Shown here piece after piece: positions 6,264 to 8,612 of a stretch of DNA of 8,612 bases; the stretch's first letter is position 1, and every line of letters starts with the position of its first letter. The notes under the pieces were generated by a model that saw only the letters and a program-made list of their open reading frames with translations, was not told the origin of the DNA and searched no databases. The position numbers and the translations under genes are program-made. The stretch spans positions 1-8,612 of the forward strand of contig JANXVV010000397.1 of the NCBI GenBank assembly GCA_025351525.1, written 5' to 3'. This DNA is from Humisphaera sp. (lineage in GTDB: Bacteria > Planctomycetota > Phycisphaerae > Tepidisphaerales > Tepidisphaeraceae).

Positions 6264-6596
6264 TTATCCCGCTTTGGAAGCGGCGGCGTTCATCTTTTGC
6301 ACCCGTTGTCGTAGCTCGGCAATAGAAGGAACTGCAACCCCCGCTACCATCTGTCGCTCGATTTCCTGATCGTAGGCGGCAACATACGCATCGCCCCCGC
6401 GTTGATTCTCAAGATAAAAAGCAAGCACCCTGTCAACCGCCTCTGGCAACAAAGACGGAAAATGCGCGGCAATCATTTCGGGCGACGATCCTTATGTATA
6501 CATCCGCACGACATGATGCAGACCGATTCGGTGTCCCGCTAGATGAATAAACCCGCCATCGTCCGTTTCTAGCAAATCTGGAAGCGTCATTGACAT
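6264..6596 (-). pseudogene. DUF433 antitoxin-like gene interrupted by one in-frame stop
   Basis: The frame from the ATG at 6596 runs 110 codons to a TAA at 6264-6266, with a single internal TAA at codon 35 (6492-6494). Before the stop it reads MSMTLPDLLETDDGG, then FIHLAGHRIGLHHVVRMYT. After it comes GSSPEMIAAHFPSLLPEAVD, then RVLAFYLENQRGGDAYVAAY. This is the full DUF433 pattern (GHRIGL..VVR.Y..G.S.E.IA..FP.L....V..V.AFYLEN), with the stop where Glu is common (GAA to TAA is one change). Ribosome site GAGGG lies 7 nt before the ATG. DUF433 proteins are small helix-turn-helix-like proteins usually paired with DUF5615/PIN toxins. The downstream part could restart at Met41 (6476), but no ribosome site precedes it. 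Sequence quality is otherwise good on both sides, so a real mutation is more likely than an error. Confidence 0.8.
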
Positions 6597-6627
6597 GTTG
6601 TTTCCCTCGCCAAGTCTTGACCGCTGG

Positions 6628-6657
6628 ATTATAGGCAGAAACGCGTGCCTTCGGCAA
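6628..6657 (-). promoter_or_regulatory. Promoter of the DUF433/DUF5615 pair
   Basis: On the minus strand, TATAAT (plus-strand ATTATA at 6628-6633) is a perfect -10 box. It lies 18 bp downstream of TTGCCG (6652-6657), a 4/6 match to a -35 box. Transcription would start near 6621, leaving a leader of about 25 nt before the ATG at 6596. A small hairpin (TGCC-TTC-GGCA) overlaps the -35. The promoter is intact although both genes are broken. Confidence 0.6.
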
Positions 6658-6686
6658 AGACGCTAAAAAAGATCGACGAGAATACT

Positions 6687-7631
6687 TTACGCCGATTTCT
6701 TTAACTGCTCCCGATAAAACTCGATCATCTTCGCCAACCCATCCCGCCGACTGACCGTCGGTGTCCAACCGAGAATTTGCTTCGCCCTCGTGATATCCGG
6801 GCAGCGCACGCGCGGATCATCCGGGGGCATCGGCATGAAGATGATGTTGCTGGTCGTGCCGGGGATCAGCGACAGGATTTCCTTCGCAATCGAATGGATC
6901 GTCAGCTCGTCCGGGTTGCCGAGGTTGATCGGCTCGTGGAAGTCGGATTCCATCGTCAGGTTGATGCCGCGGACGAGGTCGGAGACGTAGCAGAGGCTGC
7001 GGGTTTGCTTTCCCTCGCCGAAGACGGTGAGGGGTTCGTTGTTGAGCGCCTGGCGAATGAAGTTGATGACGACCCGGCCATCATACGGGTCCATGCGCGG
7101 GCCGTAGGTGTTGAAGATTCGAATGAGCCGCGTGTTGACGCCGCGCTCGCGATGGTAGGCCATCGTGCAGGCTTCGCTGAAGCGTTTTGCCTCATCGTAC
7201 ATGCTGCGGAGCCCGATGGAATTGACATTGCCCCAGTACGATTCGGGCTGCGGATTGACGGCCGGGTCACCGTAGCATTCGCTCGTACTGGCCATCAGGA
7301 AGCGGGCACCTTTTTTCTCGGCCATCTCCAGCAGGTTCCAGGTGCCCTGGCTGTTGACCTTCAACGTGGCGACTTGGTGCTTGACGTAACCGACCGGGCT
7401 GGCGGGCGACGCCATGTGGTAGATGCGGTTGACCGGGCCGTCGAAGGCCAGCGGTTCGATGACATCGTGCTTGATGAATGTATAGCGCGAATTGCCGCGC
7501 AGGTGGGCGATGTTGTCCGGCTTGCCGGTGATGAAGTTGTCGACGCCGACCACCTCATGCCCCTGGGCCAACAATAGATCGGTCAGGTGCGATCCCAGGA
7601 AACCGCTGCCGCCGGAAATCAAAATACGCAT
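6687..7631 (-). CDS. UDP-glucuronate decarboxylase (UDP-xylose synthase), SDR family
   Basis: A cytoplasmic NAD+-dependent extended short-chain dehydrogenase of 314 residues that should convert UDP-glucuronate to UDP-xylose and CO2 for glycan synthesis. The Rossmann motif GxxGxxG is at G7-G13 (GGSGFLG). The UXS-specific segments YHMASPASPVGY (71-82), STSECYGDP (115-123), MYDEAKR with catalytic Tyr145 and Lys149, and NTYGPRMDPYDGRVVINFI follow in the usual order. TRSLCYVSD lies further on. Length matches bacterial UXS. The ATG at 7631 gives the canonical N-terminus MRILISGG but has only a weak ribosome site. Longer in-frame starts (GTG near 7658, ATG at 7778) add non-homologous residues, and the longest runs into the repeat at 7743-7935. 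A glycosyltransferase gene lies upstream on the same strand. dTDP-glucose dehydratase is the nearest alternative but fits the specific motifs less well. Confidence 0.93.
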   Translation of the reverse strand: MRILISGGSGFLGSHLTDLLLAQGHEVVGVDNFITGKPDNIAHLRGNSRYTFIKHDVIEPLAFDGPVNRIYHMASPASPVGYVKHQVATLKVNSQGTWNLLEMAEKKGARFLMASTSECYGDPAVNPQPESYWGNVNSIGLRSMYDEAKRFSEACTMAYHRERGVNTRLIRIFNTYGPRMDPYDGRVVINFIRQALNNEPLTVFGEGKQTRSLCYVSDLVRGINLTMESDFHEPINLGNPDELTIHSIAKEILSLIPGTTSNIIFMPMPPDDPRVRCPDITRAKQILGWTPTVSRRDGLAKMIEFYREQLKKSA

Positions 7632-7742
7632 AGGTTGGGTTATCTTTAAGGTGTTCACTTCTTTAGTATCGCCCTGTTCATCGGGCGACTGAAGGGCATC
7701 GATTATTGAGTGGCACACAAGGCACCCAGCGCGTTGCCTGGG

Positions 7743-7935
7743 GCCGTTGCATTTGGCTTTCCGGTCCCCTCCCCCCATGTACTCATGGGGGGAGGGTTAG
7801 GGTGAGGGGTCTTTTCTTCGAGTCGAGAACACGTTCGACTTCTCGACTCGACGGAAGAAAAATGCAAAACCCTCCACCCTAACCCTCCCCCCAGATTACC
7901 GGGGGGAGGGGACCGGAAATTTTAAATGCGATGGC
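7743..7935. repeat. Dispersed structured repeat, copy 2 (~193 bp)
   Basis: This aligns end to end with the reverse complement of 1942-2133. Terminal inverted repeats are GCCGTTGCATTT (7743-7754) and AAATGCGATGGC (7924-7935), with two mismatches; flanking GGGG/CCCC may extend them to 7740 and 7938. A perfect 13-bp hairpin, CCCTCCCCCCATG-TACT-CATGGGGGGAGGG, lies at 7767-7796. An inner stem joins 7797-7808 with 7870-7882 (one bulge) and encloses an 11-bp hairpin, CGAGTCGAGAA with TTCTCGACTCG (about 7820-7851). A second GC-rich hairpin, built on CCCTCCCCCC and GGGGGGAGGG, follows to about 7911. It fills much of the gap between the glycosyltransferase and decarboxylase genes. I see nothing further in 7632-7742 apart from the decarboxylase leader, or in 7936-7991. 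Confidence 0.9.
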
Positions 7936-7991
7936 CCCGGTGCGTCGGCTTCCGATTCCGGCTTGAGATTTCAGCCGCTCGCGGCTTAACC

Positions 7992-8612
7992 CTAATTCGA
8001 GAATCGAAACCGTATGATCGTCAAGATCGCCTTAATCCCGTCTTTCCAGGTGATCTTCTTCCCCTCTTCATAGCTGCGTCCATAGTACGCCACACCCACC
8101 TCATAAATCCGCAATCGAGGCCGCATCTTGGCCACCTTCGCGGTGATCTCAGGCTCGAAACCGAACCGGTTGCACTTGATGCTGATCTGATCCAACACCG
8201 ATTTGCGAAACACCTTGTAACAGACTTCCATATCCGTCAGATTAAGGTTCGTGAACATGTTGCTCAGCGTCGTCAGAAATTTATTGCCCAAGGTGTGATA
8301 ATAGTACAACACACGGTGCGGTTCCCCAATGAAACGCGATCCGAAAACGACATCGGCTTTGTCATCCACGATCGGCTGGAGCAGTTTGCGGTAATCCTGC
8401 GGATCATATTCGAGATCGGCATCCTGAATCAGAACCACGTCGCCGGTGGCGTGTTTGAAACCATCCCGAAGCGCCGCGCCCTTCCCTTCGTTCACCGGCT
8501 TGTGAAAGATCTTGAAATCGACGCCCGGAAAAAGCGCCGGCAGTTCGTCGAGCTTGGCGGCGGTGGCGTCTTTCGAGCAGTCGTTGACGCAGATGATCTC
8601 CCGACGCAGACC
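7992..8612 (-). CDS. Family 2 glycosyltransferase (DPM1/dolichyl-phosphate glucosyltransferase-like), 5' end off window
   Basis: The 3' 206 codons of a GT-A fold glycosyltransferase that moves a sugar from a nucleotide or polyprenyl donor to a lipid or glycan acceptor. The visible part begins in the first nucleotide-binding strand (EIICVNDCSKDATAAK, matching the usual VVDDGSxDxT). It continues with HKPVNEGKGAALRDGF, then the DxD metal site in VVLIQDADLEYDPQDY, GSRFIG, and the acceptor-domain block FGFEPEITAKVAK, ending VGVAYYGRSYEEGKKITWKDG. This matches the polyprenyl/dolichyl-phosphate-hexose synthase group; no membrane helices are seen in this part. The frame is open to the window edge, so the true start lies beyond 8612; an internal GTG at 8495 is not the start. 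Same strand as the decarboxylase, with a 360-bp gap holding repeat copy 2. The acceptor and donor are unknown. Confidence 0.9.
   Translation of the reverse strand, partial: GLRREIICVNDCSKDATAAKLDELPALFPGVDFKIFHKPVNEGKGAALRDGFKHATGDVVLIQDADLEYDPQDYRKLLQPIVDDKADVVFGSRFIGEPHRVLYYYHTLGNKFLTTLSNMFTNLNLTDMEVCYKVFRKSVLDQISIKCNRFGFEPEITAKVAKMRPRLRIYEVGVAYYGRSYEEGKKITWKDGIKAILTIIRFRFSN

Noticed and set aside
6216..6494. Possible programmed stop-codon read-through or recoding in the DUF433 and DUF5615 genes
   Set aside because: The two stops are different codons (TAA and TAG), no recoding structure is evident, and the second gene is truncated anyway, so simple decay explains both.
6777..7577. 266-codon plus-strand ORF opposite the decarboxylase
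   Set aside because: Antisense shadow with a His/Asp/Val-rich composition and no recognisable fold, while the other strand encodes a complete UXS.
1..8612. A new multi-gene defence or biosynthetic system
   Set aside because: The complete genes belong to well-known families with ordinary pairings; unusual content is limited to repeats, regulatory structure and gene remnants.

Overview
This looks like a chromosomal segment from a PVC-superphylum bacterium, most likely Planctomycetota, with Verrucomicrobiota as the alternative. The evidence is a Cys-type sulfatase with a C-terminal HEAT-like region, moderately high GC, intergenic repeats built from CACGAA units, dispersed GC-rich structured repeats, and a DUF433/DUF5615 toxin-antitoxin-type pair. 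No rRNA, tRNA, CRISPR array or transposase gene was seen.

Left third (1-2838): a perfect 122-bp-arm inverted repeat (1-261) lies just downstream of an NRAMP-type Mn/divalent-metal transporter gene on the minus strand (mntH-like, 304-1758). Divergent from it is a DtxR/MntR-family metalloregulator (2176-2838). The gap between them holds minus-strand promoter elements, an 8-4-8 palindrome that would suit the regulator, and the first copy of a ~192-bp structured repeat. The natural reading is a manganese uptake gene controlled by its divergent neighbour.

Middle (2839-6143): a secreted BMP/Med/PnrA-type substrate-binding protein is followed 15 bp later by a 56-codon ORF with two membrane segments. 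This ORF may be the stump of a permease; no ATPase or complete permease follows. A scarred stretch comes next (short direct repeats, a hairpin, an unidentified minus-strand ORF remnant), then a complete secreted formylglycine sulfatase with a C-terminal HEAT-like region.

Right third (6144-8612): a decayed toxin-antitoxin-like module on the minus strand. The DUF433 gene has one in-frame stop. The downstream DUF5615 gene has one in-frame stop and also loses its C-terminal half at the sulfatase end. A good promoter and ribosome-binding site still precede them. Next come a UDP-glucuronate decarboxylase (UDP-xylose synthesis) and the 3' part of a family-2 glycosyltransferase, both minus strand and suggesting surface-polysaccharide or glycolipid synthesis. 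Between them sits the second copy of the ~192-bp repeat.

I see no convincing undescribed multi-gene system. The most interesting items are the two-copy cloverleaf-like repeat, the long perfect palindrome, the mntH/mntR control region, and the broken DUF433/DUF5615 pair next to the sulfatase.
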